DNA from: a virus | DNA length: 62,645 bases | Direction: 5' to 3' (one strand) | IMG/VR virus record: IMGVR_UViG_3300028883_000508 | Coordinates: 1-62,645 of that record | Part shown: positions 33,137-40,129 of the stretch, piece by piece | Layout of the letters: every line of letters begins with the position of its first letter | Numbering within the stretch: position 1 is the stretch's first letter | The notes under the pieces: model-generated | The model's database searches: none | Seen by the model: only the letters and a program-made list of their open reading frames with translations | Told to the model about the DNA's origin: nothing | Made by a program: the position numbers and the translations under genes

Positions 33137-33163
33137 GATATCACATCATGGGGTATATGTCAA
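33126..33163 (-). promoter_or_regulatory. Promoter overlapped by a 14-bp palindrome at the JAB start
   Basis: On the minus strand TTGACA (33163-33158), a 17-base spacer and TATCAT (33140-33135) form a near-consensus promoter. A 14-bp perfect inverted repeat (33126-33139 / 33145-33158, core ATACCCCATGAT) covers the spacer, the -10 box and the annotated ATG. It looks like an operator, perhaps for the HTH part of the JAB protein itself. As RNA it would hide the ATG. Confidence 0.6.
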
Positions 33164-33171
33164 TTCTTTTT

Positions 33172-33759
33172 TTACCTATCAAATCGAAATAAATGTTTAA
33201 CTGAAGAAATACATTCAGCATTAGGATATTTCATGATTTTTGCAACCGCAAGAGCAGCAACTATAACAGCAGGAACAACCCATGATGGAACTACTGTATA
33301 TCCATTGGTAGATTCCCCCCATTCAGAAACAGTATTATGAATCCCAAATCCTTCTCCATCATACCCTGCCTTAAAATATTTTGATCCCATTTTTTTAGCA
33401 ATGGCTTGATTTTCAATTTGTGATTTTCCATCATCCGTACAATCAACAACCCAATCAAATCCACTTGTAATATCAGAGAATTTAAATGGATAAGAATAGA
33501 CAGTAGCTTCATCTCTTAAAGATATAATAGCCATTTTTGTAATATCTGCTTTGTTTTTTCCAAGATATTTATATGGAATATCAAGACGATTGAGATTATG
33601 TTCTTCTAGAATGTCAGGATCAAATAATTCAAGATGATCTACCCCACTCATTGCAAGAAATTTAGCTACCCAATATCCAATACCACCACAACCAACAACA
33701 GCAACTTTTTTAGGATGATTTAATTTAAGCTTTTCTTGCCTATTATACAAATCAGACAT
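33172..33759 (-). CDS. E1/ThiF-like Ubl-activating enzyme
   Basis: 195 residues from ATG 33759, chosen for its GAAAGGA site. It is a minimal ThiF/MoeB/E1 adenylation domain: VVGCGGIGYWVAKFLA (nucleotide loop, residues 22-28), LFDPDILEEHNLNR (Asp47, Asp49 and Arg58, the ATP and Mg contacts), a KNKADITK lysine region and VVDCTDD (Asp106). It lacks the separate catalytic-Cys and ubiquitin-fold domains of eukaryotic E1. Cys107 or the C-terminal ECISS cysteine may act, or the Ubl may be passed directly to the E2 Cys. It would adenylate the Ubl C-terminal Gly. Its start overlaps no gene but lies 18 bases from the E2-like stop. Confidence 0.88.
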   Translation of the reverse strand: MSDLYNRQEKLKLNHPKKVAVVGCGGIGYWVAKFLAMSGVDHLELFDPDILEEHNLNRLDIPYKYLGKNKADITKMAIISLRDEATVYSYPFKFSDITSGFDWVVDCTDDGKSQIENQAIAKKMGSKYFKAGYDGEGFGIHNTVSEWGESTNGYTVVPSWVVPAVIVAALAVAKIMKYPNAECISSVKHLFRFDR

Positions 33760-33776
33760 TTTAAAAATCCTTTCAA

Positions 33777-34673
33777 TTAAATTGTTTGCCAAACATCTTC
33801 AAGTTCTTCATTATCTTCAAGTTCTACAGTAGATGGTTCTACTTCATCAACTTTTTTAACATTTCTGATTAATGTTTCTATCCTTGGTAAACCAGCAGGA
33901 TTTCTTATTGCAAGACTATTATTATTAATTGTTTCTAAAACAGCTTCAGCATCTTTAGCACACAACAAGATATCATCTGGATGATTCCATTTTTTATCAT
34001 ATTTCCAATTACCCCAACAATCACCATGCCCCATTTGATGATAATGCTGAAATGATGGTAATTGTAATCCTCTTGTTGTTGGTTTTTTTGTTGAAACAGA
34101 AGTTATTTTACTTCCTTTTGTTTTTATTAAAATAATCATATCTTTTTTCATTCTTGATACAAGTCTAGAAGGAATTGGTTTTCTAACTTTATCACCTACA
34201 TTTGTATCATTATATACAATAAACCTTGGATTATATACACCTCTATAAATCCAAGTCAATTCATCATTTTCTTTTCCTTTAACAATAGAAAGTCCTTTAA
34301 GTAAATGAGCTTCTGTTATATCAGGCATCATAGCTGCTTTACTATACTTTTTTTTCATTTGAGCTTCTTTTCTATCAAGCTCTTGTTGTTTTTGTTGATG
34401 TAATATCAATAATTGATTGATTTTAGAATTGATTTTATCTCTAATTCTTTGCTGTTGAGTATTTAACTTTTCTTTGAACTCTTTACGCAACTTTTCTTCA
34501 ACATTTTCATCACTGACAATTTCTAAATCAGTAAATTTAAATGTTTTTCCACCGAAAGTTAAAGAAAGACCTTCTGCTTTAAGATCATCAACTGAAATTG
34601 ATTCAAGTTCAGCTAACATTTCTTCATGTCTTGACTTTACTTCAGTATCAAAAGTTGAGAATACATCAGACAT
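33777..34673 (-). CDS. E2-like (UBC-fold) conjugating protein with N-terminal coiled coil
   Basis: 298 residues from ATG 34673, which has GGAG upstream (the frame also opens at TTG 34688). Residues about 60-115 form a charged coiled coil. The C-terminal part has the sequence shape of prokaryotic E2 proteins: strands with FIVYNDTNV and MIILIKTKG, then PSFQHYHQMGHGDCWGNW with a His cluster and the candidate catalytic Cys219, then a helix NHPDDILLCAKDAEAVLETI and NN. Position between Ubl and E1 genes supports the call strongly. The fold is read by eye, and a structure prediction should settle it. Confidence 0.68.
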   Translation of the reverse strand: MSDVFSTFDTEVKSRHEEMLAELESISVDDLKAEGLSLTFGGKTFKFTDLEIVSDENVEEKLRKEFKEKLNTQQQRIRDKINSKINQLLILHQQKQQELDRKEAQMKKKYSKAAMMPDITEAHLLKGLSIVKGKENDELTWIYRGVYNPRFIVYNDTNVGDKVRKPIPSRLVSRMKKDMIILIKTKGSKITSVSTKKPTTRGLQLPSFQHYHQMGHGDCWGNWKYDKKWNHPDDILLCAKDAEAVLETINNNSLAIRNPAGLPRIETLIRNVKKVDEVEPSTVELEDNEELEDVWQTI

Positions 34674-34720
34674 TATATATAACTCCAATCAAAAGTATTT
34701 TTTTTTATTATAGATAGTTT

Positions 34721-34744
34721 AATGGGGAGATAATTCTCCCCATT
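34721..34744. promoter_or_regulatory. Hairpin between Ubl and E2-like genes
   Basis: A perfect 10-bp stem (AATGGGGAGA / TCTCCCCATT) with a TAAT loop and no following T-tract. It could be an mRNA stabiliser that lets the Ubl be made in excess over the conjugating enzymes, or a weak attenuator. Confidence 0.5.
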
Positions 34745-34766
34745 CCAAACTAACTAACTTTAATTA

Positions 34767-35045
34767 CTATCCTGCTTCATCAAATGGCCTAATTTCAACA
34801 GACATTTGATCGGTTACTTCAGCAGGTGCCGAACTTGGTCGAACTTCAGTACCATTCAACCACACCTTGAATTTACCGAAACCTGCTTGCAATGCAACAG
34901 ATTGAACGGATTGAAGGAAAGGTGCTCCAACTTCAAGGTTCTGATAAGAACCATTAACAAGAATACTTGCTCCATCGGGCCTATCAGTGGTAGGAACATC
35001 ATCCATATCATCATTACCCATGTCACCGTCAAAAAAATCATTCAT
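34767..35045 (-). CDS. Ubiquitin-like (beta-grasp) protein
   Basis: 92 residues. An acidic flexible head (about 1-25, rich in Asp) is followed by a compact beta-grasp-like unit: SILVNGSYQNLEV (two strands), FLQSVQSVALQAG (helix), FKVWLNGTEV (strand) and MSVEIRPFDEAG (last strand) ending in a C-terminal Gly. That Gly end and the following E2-, E1- and JAB-like genes identify it as the modifier of a conjugation cassette. The terminal Gly is exposed without processing. It has the best promoters of the operon and its own AAGGAG site, fitting high expression. Similarity to ThiS/MoaD-type sulfur carriers cannot be excluded. Confidence 0.75.
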   Translation of the reverse strand: MNDFFDGDMGNDDMDDVPTTDRPDGASILVNGSYQNLEVGAPFLQSVQSVALQAGFGKFKVWLNGTEVRPSSAPAEVTDQMSVEIRPFDEAG

Positions 35046-35101
35046 CTTAATTTCTCCTTTTTTAGTTAATTTGGTTCGAAAACCATTTTTATTTTAACAA
35101 T

Positions 35102-35131
35102 CTTATATCACACTTTACACAAGATTGTCAA
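35102..35131 (-). promoter_or_regulatory. Proximal promoter of the Ubl operon
   Basis: TTGACA (35131-35126), 18-base spacer, TATAAG (35107-35102). The -35 box is preceded by AAAAAAGTTG, the same sequence as at the distal promoter. Confidence 0.6.
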
Positions 35132-35162
35132 CAACTTTTTTAATCTCAATTTCTAAAAAACA

Positions 35163-35191
35163 ATCATATTCTAAATATAATTGTTTGTCAA
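35163..35191 (-). promoter_or_regulatory. Distal promoter of the Ubl operon
   Basis: TTGACA (35191-35186), 17-base spacer, TATGAT (35168-35163), close to ideal for sigma70. A 17-base element (AAAAAAGTTGTTGACAA) is repeated at both promoters. Confidence 0.65.
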
Positions 35192-35200
35192 CAACTTTTT

Positions 35201-35419
35201 TTATAAATTTTTAATTGCCCATTCTAAAGCTTCATCCAAACTATATGGATTATTAAAATTATAACCATTATGAAATTTAACTTTTATACCATCTTTATAC
35301 ATTATAAATCCATTATGATTGTTAAAATAATATTGATTCCTTACTTTATAAACAACACCTTCAACCTTTTTTTGTTTGGATTTGGCTTTATTTTTTCCTG
35401 TAAGTCCAATTGTATTCAT
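35201..35419 (-). CDS. Unknown small basic protein
   Basis: 72 residues. A basic start (GKNKAKSKQKKVEGVVYKVR) is followed by an aromatic, Asn-rich beta region and a helical end (SLDEALEWAIKNL). Not recognised. It lies between the clamp gene and the Ubl promoters. Confidence 0.5.
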   Translation of the reverse strand: MNTIGLTGKNKAKSKQKKVEGVVYKVRNQYYFNNHNGFIMYKDGIKVKFHNGYNFNNPYSLDEALEWAIKNL

Positions 35420-35499
35420 CTAACATCTCCTTAATTCAAAGTCAATGTTTTTTATTGCAATCGGTATGCCAAAAATCACTATTAATAATTTCAATAACT

Positions 35500-35537
35500 T
35501 ATAAATATATTTATATTTTTACTGACAATTTTTGTCA
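35500..35537. promoter_or_regulatory. Back-to-back TATAAATA boxes and a TGACAA palindrome
   Basis: TATAAATA occurs on the plus strand (35500-35507) and again on the minus strand (35508-35515), followed by the 15-base TGACAATTTTTGTCA (35523-35537). The latter recurs, as its reverse complement, at 39370-39384. The minus box could drive the small gene at 35419. Confidence 0.45.
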
Positions 35538-35550
35538 AAAAACTAACAAT

Positions 35551-36288
35551 TTACAAATTTTCCCTAGAAATCAATGAATATTTTTCTTCATTATTCTCTG
35601 AAAATGCATAAATACAACCTAATCCTTGATCTTCTTGATATGCTATTTTTAAGGTAAAGTTTTTATCAATATCCATTTCAATACAATGAAAAAAATTAAC
35701 CATATCATTATAAACATATGCTAATGATATATTTTCCATTTCAATATCATCCAGTTCAAAATTAACATCGTTTGAATATCTATTGGTCTTATCAGATGTT
35801 TCAATATACATTTTATTATTATGTACTCCGAAATATACTTTACCAAATCTTGATCCAATTTTCTTTATTTTTTCAAATTTATCTATAAATTCTTGATCAA
35901 TTTTCATTTCAAAAAACCAATCTACATTTTGTACATCATTACTTCCAAGTCTTTTTACAGCAGCAGATGAACAAAATCCAACTTTAATATTTTGTTCTCC
36001 ATCTCTAAATTTCATAAACATATCTGTTAATGAAAGTTCTACTTCTTCATTATCAAATAATGCAATAAATGGAATTAAATTATTACTTGGATCACCAAAA
36101 TTAAAAACTAGTTCTTCATTAGTATCCAATACATTATTTTCTACATTCAAAATTGAAATAGAAGTATTGTTTCCATTCAATGAATTACATTGAATTCTAT
36201 CACTAAATCTTAACTGCAATGTTTCTATACCAAGATTCAGAGTAGCTTTTGTTACCACATCTTTAAAATTTTTGATATTTATTCTCAT
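35551..36288 (-). CDS. 45: DNA polymerase sliding clamp (T4 gp45-like)
   Basis: A 245-residue clamp (T4 gp45 is 228). The fold is suggested by repeated strand-helix units and the typical ETLQLRFSDRIQCNSLNG start, with FEMKIDQEFIDKFEKIKKIG at the domain junction. Context is decisive: the two clamp-loader genes lie directly upstream and overlap it by 26 bases. In T4 the same clamp also activates late transcription at TATAAATA promoters, which this phage seems to use. Confidence 0.82.
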   Translation of the reverse strand: MRINIKNFKDVVTKATLNLGIETLQLRFSDRIQCNSLNGNNTSISILNVENNVLDTNEELVFNFGDPSNNLIPFIALFDNEEVELSLTDMFMKFRDGEQNIKVGFCSSAAVKRLGSNDVQNVDWFFEMKIDQEFIDKFEKIKKIGSRFGKVYFGVHNNKMYIETSDKTNRYSNDVNFELDDIEMENISLAYVYNDMVNFFHCIEMDIDKNFTLKIAYQEDQGLGCIYAFSENNEEKYSLISRENL

Positions 36289-36658
36289 ATTTCCCCCTTA
36301 CATTTTTATTAATAATATATGTTAAAATCATCTTACATTCTCTTGTTGATAATGTAGGATTAAATTCTTTTAATTTTTCAATTCTTTTTTTCATCTTATC
36401 ATCTTCTTTTCGTTTCTTTATAAAATTTAGATATCTTTTACCTACTGGAATAGAACTCATATAATAATCATATACAATTTCATCAGGAAGTAAAAATAAA
36501 TATTTATTAATATCATCTACTTTTGAAATTAATTCTTTATTCATACTCAAGAATAAAGAAAGAATATATGATCCTGCTATTTTCTTATCATAAGAAACTG
36601 TTTTTCTTTTACTTTGTATTTGATTCAAGAATGTGAAAAGATTTACTTTATCTGCCAT
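36263..36658 (-). CDS. 62: Clamp loader small subunit (T4 gp62-like)
   Basis: A 131-residue helical protein (T4 gp62 is 187) between the gp44-like and clamp genes, overlapping both. The NLFTFLNQIQSKRKTVSYDK start followed by YDYYMSSIPVGKRYLNFIKK fits small clamp-loader subunits of T4-like phages. The call is mostly from position and size. Confidence 0.7.
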   Translation of the reverse strand: MADKVNLFTFLNQIQSKRKTVSYDKKIAGSYILSLFLSMNKELISKVDDINKYLFLLPDEIVYDYYMSSIPVGKRYLNFIKKRKEDDKMKKRIEKLKEFNPTLSTRECKMILTYIINKNVRGKYENKYQKF

Positions 36659-37560
36659 TATATAACCTTATTATAAATAAAATCAACTATCATTCTCATA
36701 AAATTGATTTCTTTTATTGCTATTGTTGCATCTCTATAAAGATGTTCTCCTATTCCAAGTATTGCCCCCCCAGGTTCTTTGAATTCTCCTACATTATCAT
36801 ATATATATTCATAAAGTTCTGGATAAGGAATATAATTTGATCTAAGTTCTTCTCTAATAGATTCAATATCTTTTTTCAGAATCAATTTAAATATTTTTTC
36901 AAATAAAACTTCTGAAGCATATATTTTTGATCCTGTAAGTTCACCATTAATAACATTTTCTTGTAAAACATTAATACATTTTCTAATATCAGGATATGTT
37001 TTTTTAATTATTTCAAGAACAGTTTTTCCTTCAAATTTAATTTTTTCTTGTCTAAGAATATTGAGACAAAATTTACCAATATCTTTTTTAGGTGGATTAT
37101 CAAATTTAATAACTTGGCATCTACTTTTTATTTCTGGTATCACATAATTTTCATAATTACAAATCAAAATAAATCTACAAATTCTATATGTATCTTCCAT
37201 TAATTGTCTTAAAAGTTTTTGTGCTCCTTGAGGACCACTTGTTAAAGAATCACATTCATTCAATACAACTACTTTCATATCTTTCATACACATTGCAGTA
37301 GCAAATGGTCTAATTTTATTTCTAAAAACATCAATACCATTTTCATCAGAAGCATTAATCCACATATAATCAATATTATCTTTCTCAATAAGAAGATTAG
37401 TAAAACATCCTTTACCTATTCCTGGTGTTCCATATAAAAGTAAATTAGGTAATTCTTCCATAGATTTATTCAATTTACCTTTAATTTCTTCATTAAGTAT
37501 TATATCATTGAAATTTTTTGGTTGATATTTATATACCCACAAATTTTTTCTTAAATCCAT
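36658..37560 (-). CDS. 44: Clamp loader ATPase subunit (T4 gp44-like)
   Basis: A 300-residue AAA+ protein (T4 gp44 is 319). It has WVYKYQPKNFNDIIL at the start, a P-loop YGTPGIGKG (44-51), Walker B VVVLNECDSL (98-106), sensor-1 ILICNYENY and the clamp-loader signature IKSRC (144-148). Two catalytic positions are unusual: Gly51 in place of the Walker A Thr/Ser, and Asn101 in place of the first Walker B acid (NECD instead of DECD or DExD). It loads the clamp on primed DNA. The genes follow its own TTAACA/TATAGT promoter. Confidence 0.88.
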   Translation of the reverse strand: MDLRKNLWVYKYQPKNFNDIILNEEIKGKLNKSMEELPNLLLYGTPGIGKGCFTNLLIEKDNIDYMWINASDENGIDVFRNKIRPFATAMCMKDMKVVVLNECDSLTSGPQGAQKLLRQLMEDTYRICRFILICNYENYVIPEIKSRCQVIKFDNPPKKDIGKFCLNILRQEKIKFEGKTVLEIIKKTYPDIRKCINVLQENVINGELTGSKIYASEVLFEKIFKLILKKDIESIREELRSNYIPYPELYEYIYDNVGEFKEPGGAILGIGEHLYRDATIAIKEINFMRMIVDFIYNKVI

Positions 37561-37585
37561 CTTATCTCCTTTTTCATTTTTTATT

Positions 37586-37615
37586 ACTATAACACATCTT
37601 GAATGAAATTGTTAA
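37586..37615 (-). promoter_or_regulatory. Promoter of the clamp-loader operon (TTAACA / TATAGT)
   Basis: TTAACA (37615-37610), 18-base spacer ending ATGTGT, TATAGT (37591-37586). It shares ATGTGTTATAGT with the SSB promoter at 46915. Confidence 0.7.
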
Positions 37616-37636
37616 ATAAAAAATTTTTAAAAAAAA

Positions 37637-37666
37637 TTAACAATTAATACTTCTTTATGTTATAGT
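37637..37666 (+). promoter_or_regulatory. Divergent promoter of the wHTH gene (TTAACA / TATAGT)
   Basis: TTAACA (37637-37642), 18-base spacer, TATAGT (37661-37666), facing away from the clamp-loader promoter about 45 bases off. The two share the intergenic region, so one regulator could control both. Confidence 0.7.
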
Positions 37667-37699
37667 AATAAAAAATAATAATATAATGGAGAATTAATT

Positions 37700-38140
37700 A
37701 TGGATAACGATGAATTGAAAGAAAAATTCATAAGGTTTTTAAGAGAACAATCAAAGAAAAATGAAAATAAAGATGGTACAAATAAATTTTTTAAAAGAGC
37801 ATTTTGGTTTAGTAGATGCCTTAGAGTTTTAAATGTAAATAAATTAGGTCAAGATCTTATTGGTTATATACAAGAAGAAACATGGGGTCAATATAGTAGT
37901 AAATGGGTCAATATAGGAAATTATTATGAAATAGATAAAAAATGTTTTTATTCTACAAAATCAAATAATGGAAATAAAACAAAAAGAGCTATTGAAAATT
38001 TAAAATCATTAGGATTGATAGAATTTAAAAATAGTAATGGATTAAAAGAAGATATATGTATTGCTATAGATTTTAATACAGATAATTGGATTTTAAATGA
38101 AAAACAAAGAAAAATTATTGATATAATTACAAATAAATAA
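37700..38140 (+). CDS. Winged-helix-like DNA-binding protein
   Basis: 146 residues, basic. The middle and C-terminal part (FYSTKSNNGNKTKRAIENLK, then SLGLIEFKNSNGLKEDIC) looks like a winged-helix recognition helix and wing, as in plasmid or phage replication and DnaD/Rep-type proteins. Directly downstream lie three 21-bp direct repeats and stacked palindromes, a typical arrangement for an initiator or autoregulator and its sites. Family not named; function inferred. Confidence 0.5.
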   Translation: MDNDELKEKFIRFLREQSKKNENKDGTNKFFKRAFWFSRCLRVLNVNKLGQDLIGYIQEETWGQYSSKWVNIGNYYEIDKKCFYSTKSNNGNKTKRAIENLKSLGLIEFKNSNGLKEDICIAIDFNTDNWILNEKQRKIIDIITNK

Positions 38141-38178
38141 TGAAATATATTTCATATATATACTTTATATATATTTAT

Positions 38179-38256
38179 CAGTATATACAAAACATATACT
38201 GACAAAATGTCCGTATATACTGACAAAATGTCCGTATATACTGACAAAATGTCCGT
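38179..38256 (+). repeat. Iteron-like array: 3 direct repeats of 21 bp plus inverted repeat
   Basis: Three perfect 21-bp repeats (38194-38214, 38215-38235, 38236-38256; core ATATACTGACAAAATGTCC) follow each other, with a partial fourth ATATAC. Just before, CAGTATAT (38179-38186) and ATATACTG (38194-38201) form an inverted repeat. Each unit holds GTATATAC and a GAC-N5-GTC dyad, so it is a likely protein-binding array, possibly an origin or operator. Confidence 0.8.
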
Positions 38257-38341
38257 ATATACGCACTTAACTTAGAGGAATTATTATGAATTTTTACACC
38301 ATAGAGTTTAGAGAGTTAAGAGAGAGTATATTAAAGTTTAA

Positions 38342-38384
38342 ATCTAGTTCTAGAACTAGATATAATTTACTAGCGTAAATTATA
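38342..38384. repeat. Two adjoining palindromes downstream of the iterons
   Basis: ATCTAGTTCTAGAACTAGAT (38342-38361) is a perfect 20-base palindrome. It adjoins a 9-bp inverted repeat TATAATTTA / TAAATTATA with a 6-base loop (38361-38384). With the terminator next door there are three structures in a row. They may be protein sites or a folded RNA. The gap 38141-38477 otherwise contains no gene. Confidence 0.7.
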
Positions 38385-38431
38385 AAGGGATTTTCGAACT
38401 AAAGTTCTCAATCCCTTGAAAAAGTTTTTTT
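38385..38431 (+). terminator. Intrinsic terminator before dNMP kinase
   Basis: An outer stem AAGGGATT / AATCCCTT and an inner GAAC / GTTC hairpin are followed by a run of seven T (38425-38431). Confidence 0.65.
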
Positions 38432-38477
38432 AGAAGTAAATTTTAGAAGTAAAATAAATTATATTGGAGAATAAATT

Positions 38478-39122
38478 ATGTTAATTGGAATTGTAGGATT
38501 TATAGGAAGTGGTAAAGGAACAGTAGGAGATTATTTGGAAAGTTCTTGGCAATTTAAAAAAGATTCTTTTGCTAATCCACTAAAAGATGCTTTATCAATA
38601 ATTTTTGGATGGGATAGAGAACTTTTAGAAGGACAAACAAAAGAGAGTAGAGAATGGAGAGAAAAAATAGATTATGGATGGTCTAAAATTATTGGTAAAG
38701 AAATATCTCCAAGAATAGCAATGCAATTATTTGGTACAGAATGTATAAGAAATGTATTTCATCCTAATGTATGGTCTGCATCTTTAATAAAAAGATATGA
38801 GACTTTTTATCATGATGTAGTAGTAACAGATTGTAGATTCAAAAATGAAATTAAATCCATTAAAGATGCAGGTGGTTATATTATTAAAGTTAAAAGAGGG
38901 GATAATCCAGAATGGTATGAAAGATATAAAAAACATATAAATAATCCTCTAAAAATAAAAGAGCTAAGAGATAACGGAATTATTCCACATGTATCTGAAA
39001 CTGATTGGATTGGATCAAAATTTGATATCATAATAGAAAATAATAATTCACTAATGGATTTATATGCAAATATTGACATTAATATGCATATATTATATAA
39101 TATGAAAAATAGGAAAATATAA
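38478..39122 (+). CDS. 1: Deoxynucleoside monophosphate kinase (T4 gp1-like)
   Basis: 214 residues (T4 gp1 is 241). The P-loop is GFIGSGKGTVGDYL (residues 7-20), followed by FANPLKDALSIIFGWDRELL with the nucleotide-binding pattern, SPRIAMQLFGTECIRN, and VVVTDCRFKNEI. The enzyme phosphorylates dNMPs (classically dTMP, dGMP, 5-hydroxymethyl-dCMP) toward triphosphates, and it completes the nucleotide set with RNR and dCMP deaminase. Confidence 0.88.
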   Translation: MLIGIVGFIGSGKGTVGDYLESSWQFKKDSFANPLKDALSIIFGWDRELLEGQTKESREWREKIDYGWSKIIGKEISPRIAMQLFGTECIRNVFHPNVWSASLIKRYETFYHDVVVTDCRFKNEIKSIKDAGGYIIKVKRGDNPEWYERYKKHINNPLKIKELRDNGIIPHVSETDWIGSKFDIIIENNNSLMDLYANIDINMHILYNMKNRKI

Positions 39123-39125
39123 ATC

Positions 39126-39350
39126 ATGAAAAATAGAGACAGAACACAAATAGAGGAAAAAAATATGATTTCAAATATATTTGAAATTATAGAAAATCCA
39201 AGAAAACCAAATGGGGATATTGGAGATTTAAAATGTGATTTTTGTGAATGTCAAACAAGTGCATATGTTAAATTAACTACAGGATCAAAAATTTGTAAAG
39301 GTTGTTTATATGATACAATAAATGAAATCAATAAAGTCATTCTTAAATGA
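39126..39350 (+). CDS. Small zinc-finger protein
   Basis: 74 residues with CDFCECQTSAYVKL and KICKGCLYDTINE, two CxxC knuckles. The start is four bases after the dNMP kinase stop. A second Met at residue 14 is possible. Function unknown. Confidence 0.6.
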   Translation: MKNRDRTQIEEKNMISNIFEIIENPRKPNGDIGDLKCDFCECQTSAYVKLTTGSKICKGCLYDTINEINKVILK

Positions 39351-39369
39351 ATTTTAGTAATCAAATCTA

Positions 39370-39404
39370 TGACAAAAATTGTCAAAGTTTGTCAATAATT
39401 GTCA
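39370..39404. promoter_or_regulatory. Operator-like array of TTGTCA boxes
   Basis: TGACAA (39370-39375) faces TTGTCA (39379-39384) as a palindrome. TTGTCA then repeats at 39389 and 39399, exactly 10 bp apart, so all lie on one face of the helix. The 15-base palindrome recurs near the clamp gene (35523). It probably binds a dimeric regulator. The 176-base gap around it has no gene. Confidence 0.6.
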
Positions 39405-39526
39405 CTTTTTTGTATAGACAATTATACCCAAAAAATTAAGTTACTGAAATCATTACATAAAAAAAATATTTATTCTGGCATGGGATGTGCTTATATATAT
39501 AGTGAACCTAAACGAAAGGATATAAA

Positions 39527-39730
39527 ATGAAAATCACTATTGATACCAAGTATACGAAAACTTACAAGACTGAAAAAAATTTGGATAAAGCAGTTGAAAA
39601 AATGAATCTTCCAGATGATGTTCGATGGATTTTAGTTAAAGCTGATAATGATAAATATACTGCGGTCTTTGTAAATTCAGGTATCTATATGAGCATGATT
39701 GCTCATAATGGTTTTAAGGTTCTTGGCTAA
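39527..39730 (+). CDS. Unknown small protein
   Basis: 67 residues (MKITIDTKYTKTYKTEKNLD...), with a compact alpha/beta look. Not recognised. An AAAGGAT site precedes it, and codon use is slightly less AT-biased than in neighbours, hinting at high expression. Confidence 0.5.
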   Translation: MKITIDTKYTKTYKTEKNLDKAVEKMNLPDDVRWILVKADNDKYTAVFVNSGIYMSMIAHNGFKVLG

Positions 39731-39750
39731 AATCAAATAAAGGATTTAAA

Positions 39751-40113
39751 ATGATTCATATTTCTAATACTGATCTTAGTGATCTTCATAAAGATGCTTT
39801 TGGTTTTCGTCCTAGAGGAATTTACCAAGAATGGTGGGATGAAAAAGAATTAGAAAATGAATATAATTTTCTTAATTCTATTTGTGAACAGAATATGAAA
39901 GATGAAGCTGTACTTGAAGCTTCATCTTTGGTTAATTTTGAGAATCTTATCAAAAAAACTATTGAATATGGTGCTGATGATCGTGAAACTGCAATAAAAT
40001 GGTTAGTTGATAGCGAAAATTTGGAATTCAATGAATATGATCTTCAATATTTCTTTTGGAAATATGGTTTGTCATATGAAATTCAAAATAAATGGGCAAA
40101 AGAATTGACATAA
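39751..40113 (+). CDS. Unknown protein with GFRPRG motif
   Basis: 120 residues. The N-terminus ISNTDLSDLHKDAFGFRPRG matches a pattern common in small uncharacterised phage and proteobacterial proteins (LHKDxxGFRPRG). The rest is helical and acidic. No activity known. Confidence 0.55.
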   Translation: MIHISNTDLSDLHKDAFGFRPRGIYQEWWDEKELENEYNFLNSICEQNMKDEAVLEASSLVNFENLIKKTIEYGADDRETAIKWLVDSENLEFNEYDLQYFFWKYGLSYEIQNKWAKELT

Positions 40114-40129
40114 AGAAAGGAATATTATT

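Noticed and set aside
38194-38256. Three 21-bp repeats as a CRISPR array
   Set aside because: The repeats touch each other with no unique spacers, and no cas genes are near.
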